From the NCBI RefSeq assembly GCF_900184255.1, contig NZ_LT854636.1, positions 1 through 15,707 on the forward strand: DNA of 15,707 nucleotides. Reading direction: 5' to 3'. A program made the position numbers and the translations under genes. Within the stretch, counting starts at the first letter, position 1, and the number at the start of each line of letters is the position of its first letter. This document shows positions 1 through 8,123 of the stretch, piece after piece. Under the pieces are notes generated by a model, which did not search any database, was not told where the DNA came from, and was given only the letters and a program-made list of their open reading frames with translations. Source of the stretch: Haloimpatiens massiliensis (lineage in GTDB: Bacteria; Bacillota; Clostridia; Clostridiales; Clostridiaceae).

Positions 1-1
1 T

Positions 2-154
2 TAAATTTAATTTTAGAAATTCTTCTTTTAGACAGATAAAATTATCGTAAGCCTGGCAAGGACGCCAGGCTAGCGAACCTGAGGCAGGACGCTGAATGTG
101 AGCGTTAGATAATTTTATATGGCTAAAAGATTAGAATTTCTTAAATTAAATTTA
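2..154. repeat. GC-rich nested-hairpin element with long AT-rich inverted arms (MITE-like repeat or structured RNA)
   Basis: Outer arms 3-31 and 123-153 are near-perfect inverted repeats, and a second pair, 36-46 with 108-118, continues the stem inward. The enclosed 47-107 is far richer in G+C than anything else in the window. It folds into hairpin A (8-bp stem 50-57/64-71, loop AAGGAC) and hairpin B (AGCG 72-75 with CGCT 90-93, capped by CCTG/CAGG 78-81/85-88). An alternative 5-bp hairpin, 89-93/101-105, competes with the base of hairpin B. No reading frame occupies it. It lies downstream of the transglutaminase gene but has no U-tract typical of a simple terminator. I infer either a non-autonomous palindromic mobile repeat or a structured RNA. 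The left edge may extend beyond the window. Confidence 0.6.
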
Positions 155-229
155 TTGTTCCGAGCTTTTATGCAAGTCATGGAGGAGAAATTTCATAATT
201 CTATCACATTATACCTTTTTGTGGTTTAA

Positions 230-2536
230 TCATGGTATAAAATTATAGAAAAATAATTTCACGTAGTATTTAAATTTCCCCTCTACAGAAAGTATATATT
301 TTTCTATAAAGTTTATGAATTCTTTCCTGTTAAAATTATTCTCAATTATATTTCCATAATGTTCCTTATAATATACATCTACCATATTTGAAAGCTTTTC
401 TCTAAGCTTATCATCTTTTATATTCTCTACAAACTCCTTATCCCCTATGCTTTCTCCTCTTACTATATCTATACTCTTAAGTCTTCTAGCTGTGAAACAA
501 TAAAGAGGTATAATACTATTTGATTTTATAATTTTTCTTCTTTTAACCTTATAAAGTACGTAACTCAAAGCTAAAATACCTATAGAAGCTAGTATGGTAA
601 CAATTATTTTTATTTGTTTACTAGTTAATTTAATTTTGTGATTTTCTGATACGGTTTGCTCTTTTTGTATATTTTGTACTTTATTCTTATTTTTGTTAAT
701 TTTTATATCGTCTATATTTATATTCGCATTTTTTTTCTTTTTATTTCTTCTATATTCCACTGGAGTAGGTGATGCATCTGCTATGGCCCAAATATCCTTT
801 TCAGGATCAATTAATACCTCACACCAAGCATGAGCTTCTTCATTAGTTACATTTATACGCGTGTTTCCCTCTCCCTTTCTATCAACTTTAAAGCCTTCGG
901 AATATCTAGCAGGCACTCCCGCTATTCTGCACATAACAGTCATAGCTGTAGCAAAATACGTACAGTATCCTTTTTTTTCATCAAAAAGAAAATAATCTAC
1001 GAAATCTCTTCCCTCTGGTACATCAAAAACTTCTAATGTATATTGATAGTTTTTATTTAAATAATTTATTATCCTTTCTACTTTCTCTTCGCTGCTCCTG
1101 CTTCCAGCTACTATATCATAAGTTAATTCATAAACCCTCTCTGGAACAGAATTGGGCATCTGCAAATAATCTCCATACTTAATCTTTAACGTATCATCGC
1201 TCATTACAATAAGACTTTCTCCTATATTCTCTCGTTTTATAGAATTCATATCTCTAAATTTACTTTCTTCCCCTTTATCATATATCATTTCACCTAAAAA
1301 ATAAGTGCTATAGTTTATATCATTTTCCCTAATATATTTTGTAAACTCCTCAATAGTCTGTACGGCTCCATCTGTATATTTCACTGAATATGGTGAATCC
1401 TGAATCTGTGAACTTATAAATACAGGAGTATTATCATAATACACTGTACTATTTACGCCCTCAATATCATAAGGATTTAGTGGAACTAATAAGGATGTGC
1501 TTCTTATTTCTTTAGGGATAATTTTCACTTTACGTTTTTTAATACCTTTTGTATTAAATACGCCAAATTTTCTTATATTTTGATTTTCTTTTTTCCAATA
1601 AGATATATTTTTGGATTTCCACATAACGCCATTATAATAATTTTTCATGGATCCCCTAATATATTTTATATAATTACCATCCATCTCAAAGGCTACCTTA
1701 TCGTCTAATATTATTCTTCCTCCTAGTTTTTTATCATTATTTGAATATCCTGATAGTCTTAAATTATATGAACTTCCCTTAGCTACATCTAGAGGATTAT
1801 TTTGAAAATTTTTTGCGAATCTATTTACAAAATTTCCTTTGTGATTAGTATAATATTTTCCCTTAAAATTTTGTGGTAAAACTATAGATATAGTTGAAAC
1901 TATTAATGAAAAAATACAGGAAAATATAACTACTTTTTTAAAATTAAGCTTAATTTCAACATTATCTTTAAGAAGTTTTTTCCGCATCTTGCTGTAGGCA
2001 AAAATCCCACTAGAAAATAAAGAAATAAATAAGAACATCTTTAGGTTTTTCTTTACATCCTCGGTATACCCCAAAAACCACATGGATGTTACATAGGCCA
2101 AATTCATAAGTATTATTAAATTATTAAATTTATAACTTATACCTAAAACTAGTGGTACTACTAATACAAAAGCTAATATAAACATAAATTTATATTGAGC
2201 AAAGGCTGTAGGTTGTATTTTTTCAGTTAAAGTATAGAGCTCATTAAAATTGTTTATAAACTCTTTTTCAATAAAGCCATAAAAATTATTTCTATTATTA
2301 TATACAATTAAAAATAAAAAGAGAAATATAGCTCCTGTAGCTATTAATCTATATTTTCCCCTCTTCAAAACATAACTATATATCCAATATATAAATAAAC
2401 TTATTAAAAATAAAAATATAATATAGAAATAGCTAAATCCTTTTATTATTAAAGTATCTTTTAATAGCTTCATTGCAAAGAGCAAATTAACAAGAACTCC
2501 AAAAATTAGAGCCCCTCTCTCTTTTATCCAGTTCAA
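230..2536 (-). CDS. Membrane-anchored transglutaminase-like protein (TgpA type)
   Basis: A 768-residue multi-pass membrane protein. Hydrophobic segments lie at about residues 10-30, 33-56, 64-80, 113-134, 139-155, 165-181 and 201-220. They are followed by a large extracytoplasmic region, a transglutaminase-core domain at about 475-595, one more membrane helix (about 643-663) and a cytoplasmic tail resembling DUF4129. The Cys-His-Asp triad is visible: C525 in KKGYCTYFAT, H569 in NEEAHAW and D587 in IADASP. Active proteins of this family cleave or cross-link peptide bonds; the substrate here is unknown. The start codon is TTG (2534-2536), fixed by a strong AGGGGGG Shine-Dalgarno at 2544-2550 with 7-nt spacing. 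It is last in the order MoxR > DUF58 > transglutaminase, a well-known conserved gene set. The 162-bp gap before it leaves room for partial termination or a second promoter. Confidence 0.9.
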   Translation of the reverse strand: MNWIKERGALIFGVLVNLLFAMKLLKDTLIIKGFSYFYIIFLFLISLFIYWIYSYVLKRGKYRLIATGAIFLFLFLIVYNNRNNFYGFIEKEFINNFNELYTLTEKIQPTAFAQYKFMFILAFVLVVPLVLGISYKFNNLIILMNLAYVTSMWFLGYTEDVKKNLKMFLFISLFSSGIFAYSKMRKKLLKDNVEIKLNFKKVVIFSCIFSLIVSTISIVLPQNFKGKYYTNHKGNFVNRFAKNFQNNPLDVAKGSSYNLRLSGYSNNDKKLGGRIILDDKVAFEMDGNYIKYIRGSMKNYYNGVMWKSKNISYWKKENQNIRKFGVFNTKGIKKRKVKIIPKEIRSTSLLVPLNPYDIEGVNSTVYYDNTPVFISSQIQDSPYSVKYTDGAVQTIEEFTKYIRENDINYSTYFLGEMIYDKGEESKFRDMNSIKRENIGESLIVMSDDTLKIKYGDYLQMPNSVPERVYELTYDIVAGSRSSEEKVERIINYLNKNYQYTLEVFDVPEGRDFVDYFLFDEKKGYCTYFATAMTVMCRIAGVPARYSEGFKVDRKGEGNTRINVTNEEAHAWCEVLIDPEKDIWAIADASPTPVEYRRNKKKKNANINIDDIKINKNKNKVQNIQKEQTVSENHKIKLTSKQIKIIVTILASIGILALSYVLYKVKRRKIIKSNSIIPLYCFTARRLKSIDIVRGESIGDKEFVENIKDDKLREKLSNMVDVYYKEHYGNIIENNFNRKEFINFIEKYILSVEGKFKYYVKLFFYNFIP

Positions 2537-2698
2537 TACTTTTCCCCCCTGATCTGACAGTTGACAATTTACATTTGTGAATTAATAATTCTTTATTCAT
2601 AATTTTGTTATCACTCTAAAGAATGTTTTCTTCTACAATTTCATTAATTAAAGTCTAAAACCATATACAAAAATTGTATTAATTCTTTTTAACAATAT

Positions 2699-3865
2699 TT
2701 AATTGAAATCCTTCTGTATTATACTGTTAATATTTATTGTTCTAACCCCTATTTTCTCTAAAGCATCTATGTATTTAGCATTGTATGTATCAGCCAAATA
2801 ATATAATAACACTACTTTATAATTCTTGTTTATTAGTGAACATAACGTATTCCAAATTTTTTCATGAACTTCTGAAGTAACTATATAAATAAGTCCACTA
2901 TAAGAAATATATTTTATATTCATATCTATAAAATCACAAAAATCTACATTGCCGTCACTTTTCTCATTTACCATATCTTCCATAAATTCATTAAAAGATT
3001 GTCCATTATATACTTCTAGCTTAGTATTTTTACTATCATTTATAAATATTTTACTTTTAATTCCATTTATATTCATATAGTTTATCAATGAAGCTGCTAT
3101 CTCTATACATTTATCCTCTATCCATTTACCATCCTTAGATGTGTAGCTCTCTCTACTCATATTCAAAAAAACATTAGCCAACTTTCCACTAGTGCTTTCA
3201 AAATTTTTAACATAAAGCTGCCTTTGTTTAGCACTTAGCTTCCAATGTACTCTTTTTAGACTATCACCACTTACATACTTTCTAATATCTTTTAACAAAG
3301 ATGTATCCTCATTAAAATTTCTATTTATACTTCTACTATCACAAGTTCCATCTCCAAAAACCCACTTACCATCTATTGGATATATTTTAGGATAAACTTT
3401 TATCAACTTATCTCCCACGTAATACTTCCTTTTTAAAGAAAATATATTAAATAAATCATACGCCATTATATTAAATTCCCCTAAATCAAACACCCCTCTA
3501 GAGTTAAATATTAAATTTAGTTTTATAATTTCACTTTTATTAGAATCTACATATACACAATGACCATGATAATTTTTATCAAACAGCTTAATGCTATTAT
3601 TAAATATATAAAGATATGGAATACTATAGTTTTTTACCAGTACTTCTAAGTCATCACTTTCCCCTACGGTGTAAGAATTCTTTTTATCTCTAAAAACTAA
3701 GTGCAATTTTCCCATTACTTTATAGATGTATATAAGCTCAATAATTAATGTAACCACAAAAGTATAAAAAACAGCATAAGGAAGATTTCCTCCTAGTATA
3801 ATTGCCACTATAAAGGAAATTACAAGAATAAATATAAACTTTTTATTTATCTTTATCATTTTCAT
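2699..3865 (-). CDS. DUF58 domain protein, partner of MoxR ATPase
   Basis: A 388-residue protein with two N-terminal membrane helices (about 9-26 and 30-49), followed by an immunoglobulin-like/linker part. The DUF58 signature then appears at about 195-221: DIRKYVSGDSLKRVHWKLSA followed by QRQLYVKNFE. DUF58 proteins resemble von Willebrand A domains and are almost always encoded beside MoxR ATPases; a chaperone or metal-insertion role is inferred for such modules, not proven. The frame overlaps the upstream MoxR gene by 23 bp, indicating translational coupling. Two ATGs are possible (3865 and 3859). AAGG lies 3-4 nt before the first and about 9 nt before the second, so the second is as likely. 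A weak 6-bp hairpin (2665-2679) followed by a short T-run on the minus strand lies just after the stop and may attenuate transcription into the transglutaminase gene. Confidence 0.9.
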   Translation of the reverse strand: MKMIKINKKFIFILVISFIVAIILGGNLPYAVFYTFVVTLIIELIYIYKVMGKLHLVFRDKKNSYTVGESDDLEVLVKNYSIPYLYIFNNSIKLFDKNYHGHCVYVDSNKSEIIKLNLIFNSRGVFDLGEFNIMAYDLFNIFSLKRKYYVGDKLIKVYPKIYPIDGKWVFGDGTCDSRSINRNFNEDTSLLKDIRKYVSGDSLKRVHWKLSAKQRQLYVKNFESTSGKLANVFLNMSRESYTSKDGKWIEDKCIEIAASLINYMNINGIKSKIFINDSKNTKLEVYNGQSFNEFMEDMVNEKSDGNVDFCDFIDMNIKYISYSGLIYIVTSEVHEKIWNTLCSLINKNYKVVLLYYLADTYNAKYIDALEKIGVRTININSIIQKDFN

Positions 3866-4808
3866 TTACCTTAGGTACAGCTATAGTGTTTAAAATATCT
3901 TTCACTACATCATCTGATGTATAATTGCTTACCCTTGCTGAAGGGGTTAATATTATTCTGTGGCTTAATACTGATAGAGCATTTTCTTTTACATCTTCAG
4001 GTATTACATAATTTCTGCCATTTATAAGTGCATTAGCTTGTGACACTCTAAGAAGTGCTAAAGTTGCTCTAGTACTTGCACCTAGTACTAAAAATTTATT
4101 ATTTCTGGTGGCATCAATTATATTTATTATATATTTATTTATATCCTCGCTAACATATATTTCTCTAACTTTATGCTGCAATAGCATTATATCTTCTGCT
4201 TCTGCAACGGCTTCAATATCTTCAATAGGCTCATTTTTCCTATATACATTTAATATGCTTAATTCTGCATCCTGACTTGGATAACCTATTCTAACTTTCA
4301 TCATGAATCTATCTAGCTGAGCTTCTGGAAGTGGATATGTACCTTCATACTCTATAGGATTTTGAGTAGCTAAAACAAAAAAAGGACTTTGTAGTTTATA
4401 TACATTATTTCCTTCTGATACCTGTCTCTCCTCCATTACTTCCAGCAATGCTGCTTGAGTTTTAGGGGAAGTTCTATTTATTTCATCTCCCAGAACTATG
4501 TTAGCAAAAATAGGTCCCTTCATAAATTGAAATTCCATGGTCTTTTGATTATAAATAGATACCCCTGTTATATCTGAAGGTAACAAGTCTGGCGTAAATT
4601 GTATTCTACTATAGGATAAATTAAGTGACTTAGCTAAAGCCTTCACCAACATAGTTTTACCAACACCAGGTATATCCTCTATAAGAATATGTCCATTAGA
4701 TATTATTCCTTTTAATATGTTTCTTATTTCAGCATTTTTACCTATTATAACCTTTTCCATGTTACCTATTATTTTTTCTAACAATTCAACTTCTTTACTC
4801 ATTTTCAT
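3843..4808 (-). CDS. MoxR-family AAA+ ATPase
   Basis: A 321-residue AAA+ ATPase of normal MoxR length. Visible motifs are Walker A IPGVGKT (about 46-52), Walker B VLGDEINR (about 105-112), the family stretch TQAALLEVMEER, sensor-1 ATQNP (147-151) and the arginine-finger-type LDRF (165-168), followed by the lid domain. MoxR ATPases act as chaperone-like remodelling enzymes in the cytoplasm, usually with a DUF58/vWA partner. That partner is the next gene here, overlapping by 23 bp. First gene of the operon. A GAGGGGG Shine-Dalgarno lies directly upstream. It fits both the first ATG (4808) and the ATG two codons later (4802), so the exact N-terminus is uncertain. Confidence 0.93.
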   Translation of the reverse strand: MKMSKEVELLEKIIGNMEKVIIGKNAEIRNILKGIISNGHILIEDIPGVGKTMLVKALAKSLNLSYSRIQFTPDLLPSDITGVSIYNQKTMEFQFMKGPIFANIVLGDEINRTSPKTQAALLEVMEERQVSEGNNVYKLQSPFFVLATQNPIEYEGTYPLPEAQLDRFMMKVRIGYPSQDAELSILNVYRKNEPIEDIEAVAEAEDIMLLQHKVREIYVSEDINKYIINIIDATRNNKFLVLGASTRATLALLRVSQANALINGRNYVIPEDVKENALSVLSHRIILTPSARVSNYTSDDVVKDILNTIAVPKVNENDKDK

Positions 4809-4951
4809 TACCCCCTCTGTTTTGTTTCATTTCAATCACCAACCCCTATTCACTGATCTAGAATTCATGGTTTTATTAACTTTTAATTTTAAATTTATAA
4901 ATTTCTAGTTCTTCATTGATGATTTAATATTCTAAATAATTAGTTACATCT

Positions 4952-4980
4952 ATTATATAACTTTATTGTGATATTTTCTA
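4952..4980 (-). promoter_or_regulatory. Candidate sigma-A promoter of the MoxR-DUF58-transglutaminase operon
   Basis: On the minus strand, TAGAAA (4975-4980, 4 of 6 to TTGACA) is separated by 17 nt from a perfect TATAAT (4952-4957). Transcription would start near 4945 and leave a leader of roughly 140 nt before the MoxR gene. Inferred from spacing and consensus only; AT-rich DNA gives many chance matches. Confidence 0.4.
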
Positions 4981-4990
4981 TTTTTTCCAT

Positions 4991-5024
4991 AAAAATAATA
5001 CTCATAAAAACATGAGTATTATTT
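4991..5024 (-). terminator. Rho-independent terminator of the VanW-domain gene
   Basis: A perfect 12-13-bp stem (4993-5005 with 5012-5024) has a 6-nt loop and is followed on the minus strand by a run of five T. It starts 4 nt after the stop codon, so the gene ends as a separate transcription unit before the MoxR operon. Confidence 0.85.
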
Positions 5025-5027
5025 GTT

Positions 5028-6569
5028 TTAATTGGTTTTAGTATTGTTTGTACTTTGATTTGCTGGTTTTGTACCTGTTTTAGTGGTGTCTACTGGTTTC
5101 TCAGGAACTTCTTCTTGTTTAGGAGTTTCCGCATTTGGCTTAGAAGGCTCTTCACTCGGTTTGGTATTTGGTTTAGGATTCTCTTCTGGTTTCTTTTCAG
5201 GTTTCTTAGTTCCTTTTTTCACTATACCATTTACGGGTCTATAAAAGTCATCTGATACTAGTTCCTTTTTAACCAAATTGCCGTTTTCATATATATTTCT
5301 ATAAACCTTAACTTTATAACCTGTATGCGCAGGTTGAATCTGCTCTGTCTTTCCTTCTTCTAAATTTGGATCATCTTTAGTCTGACTGGAGGCTTGCAAT
5401 GTTTGATATATATTATTTTCCAAAGAGTAAGTTCTATTTTTTAAACTTTTATTGCTGTATATATTGAAAGTAACTACTCTACCACCTGTATGTCCTACAA
5501 TATAAATAGGATATTTAAAGGTATTCTTAAATTTATAATCTATATTTCCATAATCTACAGTAGCGTCCATACCATAAGGCACATAACTGGATGGAAATGA
5601 ATGATGAGCTCTTTCTACAGAACTTAACCCAGTCTTCAATACTACATTATAAAGGGTACTTGATACTTGACATACTCCTCCACCTAATCCCGATTCCAAC
5701 TTGTTTCCAACTATTACTCCAGCTGCCATGTAACCTTTCTCTGCTGTTCTTCTTCCAACTACATCATTGAAGCTAAATACTTCTCCTGGCATTATCAATG
5801 TTCCATTTATACTTTCAGTTGATAATTTAACATTAGTAGCTCTTGCATAGGAGGAACTTCTATAGCTTGTACTAAAAGTTGCTAATAGAGTATCTATTTG
5901 TTTTAATTTTTCTTTAGTTGCCTTTGGCTTTGCAACTTGAAGTGGTGCATCTAAGTTAAAATCTTCACCATTATTTTTTTCTATTTTCTCTTTTATTTCT
6001 TTCTCTAGTTTATCTGCCAGAAGCTTTTTTCCCTGAACTTCTGGAATTATTTCTATACCTCCAGCATTAGTAAAGTTTATCTTTGCATCCTTAGGTTCTT
6101 TGTTTACATTTTTGGAAATTCCATCAATTATATTCTTCATTTTCTTCTCATCATAGGTAAATTTAGGAGCAAACGTCCTTTCTTTGGCCTTTTTTATATA
6201 AAAATATTTTTTAAAAATATTTCCTTCTTTACCATAAGAATATACCTCATCTAAGGTAGACTTAATGTTATACTTAATATTTAAATCAGAATACTGTATA
6301 TAATAGCTTTTTCCTTCCGCCCTTATTGTGATTTTATTATTTTTTTGTATGGATTTTTGTCTTTCACTTAATAATTTAAAAGCTTGTTCCTTAGTTTTTC
6401 CTGATAAATCTACCCCACTTACCTTAACTCCAGGTGAAATAGTTTCTTGGTATTTTTTCACTGTAAAATAGGCATAACTAGTAAATCCCACTAAAAGAAA
6501 CATAATTACTGATATAACTACAATAAATATATTTCTATATGGTTTTTTATCTACACTTTTTATTTTCAT
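5028..6569 (-). CDS. VanW/G5-domain cell-wall-associated protein
   Basis: A 513-residue protein anchored by one N-terminal membrane helix (about 13-36), so most of it lies outside the cell. In order: a putative peptidoglycan-binding region (PG_binding_4-like, about 45-205), a VanW domain (about 232-375) with the hallmark GGGVCQVSSTLYN at 296-308, a G5-like domain (about 380-453), and a low-complexity Pro/Lys/Glu/Thr tail (about 455-513) that may cross or sit in the wall. VanW was named from a vancomycin-resistance cluster, but the domain is common in clostridial envelope proteins and says nothing about resistance by itself. The ATG follows AAAGGAGA with good spacing. It has its own promoter (6600-6627) and terminator (4991-5024), so it is monocistronic. 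Confidence 0.9.
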   Translation of the reverse strand: MKIKSVDKKPYRNIFIVVISVIMFLLVGFTSYAYFTVKKYQETISPGVKVSGVDLSGKTKEQAFKLLSERQKSIQKNNKITIRAEGKSYYIQYSDLNIKYNIKSTLDEVYSYGKEGNIFKKYFYIKKAKERTFAPKFTYDEKKMKNIIDGISKNVNKEPKDAKINFTNAGGIEIIPEVQGKKLLADKLEKEIKEKIEKNNGEDFNLDAPLQVAKPKATKEKLKQIDTLLATFSTSYRSSSYARATNVKLSTESINGTLIMPGEVFSFNDVVGRRTAEKGYMAAGVIVGNKLESGLGGGVCQVSSTLYNVVLKTGLSSVERAHHSFPSSYVPYGMDATVDYGNIDYKFKNTFKYPIYIVGHTGGRVVTFNIYSNKSLKNRTYSLENNIYQTLQASSQTKDDPNLEEGKTEQIQPAHTGYKVKVYRNIYENGNLVKKELVSDDFYRPVNGIVKKGTKKPEKKPEENPKPNTKPSEEPSKPNAETPKQEEVPEKPVDTTKTGTKPANQSTNNTKTN

Positions 6570-6599
6570 AGCACTTCTCTCCTTTGCATATCCTAAATC

Positions 6600-6627
6600 A
6601 TTATACTACAAAAATCATTAATGTTAA
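6600..6627 (-). promoter_or_regulatory. Candidate sigma-A promoter of the VanW-domain gene
   Basis: On the minus strand, TTAACA (6622-6627, 5 of 6 to consensus) lies 16 nt from a perfect TATAAT (6600-6605), 30 nt upstream of the ATG. The leader would be about 24 nt and contains the AAAGGAGA ribosome binding site. Confidence 0.6.
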
Positions 6628-6830
6628 TATATTTTTATATTTAAATATATTACTATATATTTAAAAAAATCACTCTATATATTTACAATTACTTCTATGA
6701 AAAAACATTATTTATGAATCTCTAAACACTAATTCTAACTCCATAAAATATCTTCCCGCATTATGGACTATTTTTAAGTATTTAAATAGTATAAATTTCT
6801 CTATATTACCAATTTGAAAATATAATTTTA

Positions 6831-6859
6831 TTTAAAAAAATATTTAATTATGTTAAAAT
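6831..6859 (+). promoter_or_regulatory. Candidate promoter of the M42 peptidase gene
   Basis: TTTAAA (6831-6836) and TAAAAT (6854-6859) are 17 nt apart. A TGT directly before the -10 makes it an extended -10 (TGn). Transcription would start near 6866 with a leader of about 33 nt carrying AGGGGGA at 6886-6892. Consensus match only. Confidence 0.45.
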
Positions 6860-6898
6860 TAATAAATAATATTTCAAACTATTTTAGGGGGAATTGAC

Positions 6899-7936
6899 AT
6901 GAATTTAAATGAGAGGAAAATTAAATACTACTTAAATAATGTTTTAACTATACCTAGTCCAACAGGTTATACTAGCAAAATAATGGACTATATAAAAGAA
7001 GAATTACATATTATCAGTGCTTATTATTACACCACTAACAAAGGTGCCATAATTGTTTCTATTAAAGGAAAAGATGATGAAAATCAAAGAACCTTGTCTG
7101 CCCATGTGGATACATTAGGGGCTATGGTTAAAGGCATTAACTCTAATGGTACTTTAGCTTTAACTCCACTAGGTGGATACATGATGAACTCAATAGAAGG
7201 AGAAAATTGTACTGTGGAAACCATCGAGGGTAAAGTTTTCACTGGAACAATTCAAACCAAGAAACCATCCGTACATATAAGTGGTAACGATGCCAGAGAA
7301 CTTAAGAGAACTCCTGAAAATATGGAAGTAGTTTTAGATGAAAAAGTTTTTTCTAAAGAAGATGTGGAAAAATTAGAAATAAATGTAGGCGATTTTATAT
7401 GCTTAGATAGCAGGACATCATTTACTGAAAAAGGTTTTATAAAAACAAGACATCTAGATGATAAAGCTAGTGTAGCTATTCTTCTTTACGTTATAAAATA
7501 TATATTAGAAAATTCTCTAGACCTTCCTTACACAACAAATATATTAATAAGTAATTATGAAGAAGTTGGTCATGGTGCTTGTTATATTCCCCCAAAAACT
7601 AAAGAATTTATCTCAGTTGATATGGGTGCTCCTGGGCTAGATCAAAATTCTTCTGAATATTGTGTATGTATATGTGCTAAGGATTCTTCTGGTCCTTACG
7701 ATTTAGATATTAGAAAGAAGTTAACAGATATATGTAAAAAAAATAATATAAATTATAAGATAGATACTTATCCCCATTATGGTTCTGATGCTTCTGCCGC
7801 CCTTAGAGCTGGCTATGATATAAAAACTGGTCTTATTGGCCCGGGTATTTTTGCATCCCATGCTTATGAAAGAACTCATATGGATTCTGTTTTAGCTACT
7901 ACAGAACTTGTTCTTAACTATTGCAAAAGCAATTAA
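6899..7936 (+). CDS. M42-family metallo-aminopeptidase (glutamyl aminopeptidase/endoglucanase-M like)
   Basis: A 345-residue cytoplasmic peptidase of normal M42 length. The co-catalytic metal site can be traced: H69 and D71 in SAHVDTLGAM, D187 in RHLDDKAS, E221/E222 in NYEEVGHGA (catalytic base and ligand), D241 in VDMGAP and H321 in ASHAYERTH. Family members form large tetrahedral assemblies and trim N-terminal residues from peptides made by other proteases; some were mis-annotated as cellulases. The ATG is preceded by AGGGGGA with 6-nt spacing. It is the only plus-strand gene in the window and lies between a divergent promoter region and a strong bidirectional terminator, so it is transcribed alone. 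No signal peptide is visible. Exact substrate preference cannot be read from the sequence. Confidence 0.92.
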   Translation: MNLNERKIKYYLNNVLTIPSPTGYTSKIMDYIKEELHIISAYYYTTNKGAIIVSIKGKDDENQRTLSAHVDTLGAMVKGINSNGTLALTPLGGYMMNSIEGENCTVETIEGKVFTGTIQTKKPSVHISGNDARELKRTPENMEVVLDEKVFSKEDVEKLEINVGDFICLDSRTSFTEKGFIKTRHLDDKASVAILLYVIKYILENSLDLPYTTNILISNYEEVGHGACYIPPKTKEFISVDMGAPGLDQNSSEYCVCICAKDSSGPYDLDIRKKLTDICKKNNINYKIDTYPHYGSDASAALRAGYDIKTGLIGPGIFASHAYERTHMDSVLATTELVLNYCKSN

Positions 7937-7952
7937 TTAAAACCCTTCGCAT

Positions 7953-8009
7953 AAAAAAACTACCGAGTTTTCATGCAAAATATTACCTAGAAAACTCGGT
8001 AGTTTTTTT
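7953..8009. terminator. Bidirectional rho-independent terminator between convergent genes
   Basis: A 20-bp perfect inverted repeat (7953-7972 with 7990-8009), loop 17 nt, carries seven A at one end and seven T at the other. It can therefore end transcription from both the M42 peptidase gene on the plus strand and the alkD-like gene on the minus strand. Confidence 0.92.
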
Positions 8010-8123
8010 ATATCATGTCCACTACCATAAAAGCTAAATTATTTGAATGTGCCTTAGCTGCTAAATAATGTTTTTTAGTCTTATATCAAATAAACAATTT
8101 ATTTAGTATAATGAATATCTTTG

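Larger units (their letters stand above)
6570..6898. other. Divergent intergenic region between the VanW-domain gene and the M42 peptidase gene
   Basis: This 329-bp stretch holds the minus-strand promoter at 6600-6627 and the plus-strand promoter candidate at 6831-6859. Between them (about 6630-6830) I see only AT-rich sequence, with no plausible gene, terminator or clear palindrome. Confidence 0.6.

Noticed and set aside
1..153. The left-edge palindrome as a plain rho-independent terminator
   Set aside because: The arms are too long, the core is branched, and there is no U-tract directly after the GC-rich hairpins on either strand.
152..196. 14-codon frame on the minus strand (MKFLLHDLHKSSEQ), downstream of a TATAAT at 208-213
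   Set aside because: No Shine-Dalgarno at a usable distance and no -35. It may be part of the neighbouring repeat, but I cannot support it as a gene.
830..1036. Plus-strand frame opposite the transglutaminase domain
   Set aside because: Antisense to the catalytic Cys-His-Asp region of a convincing gene; low-complexity product.
5028..6569. Reading the VanW domain as a glycopeptide-resistance gene
   Set aside because: VanW domains are common in ordinary clostridial wall proteins, and no vanH, vanA, vanX or regulator genes are present.
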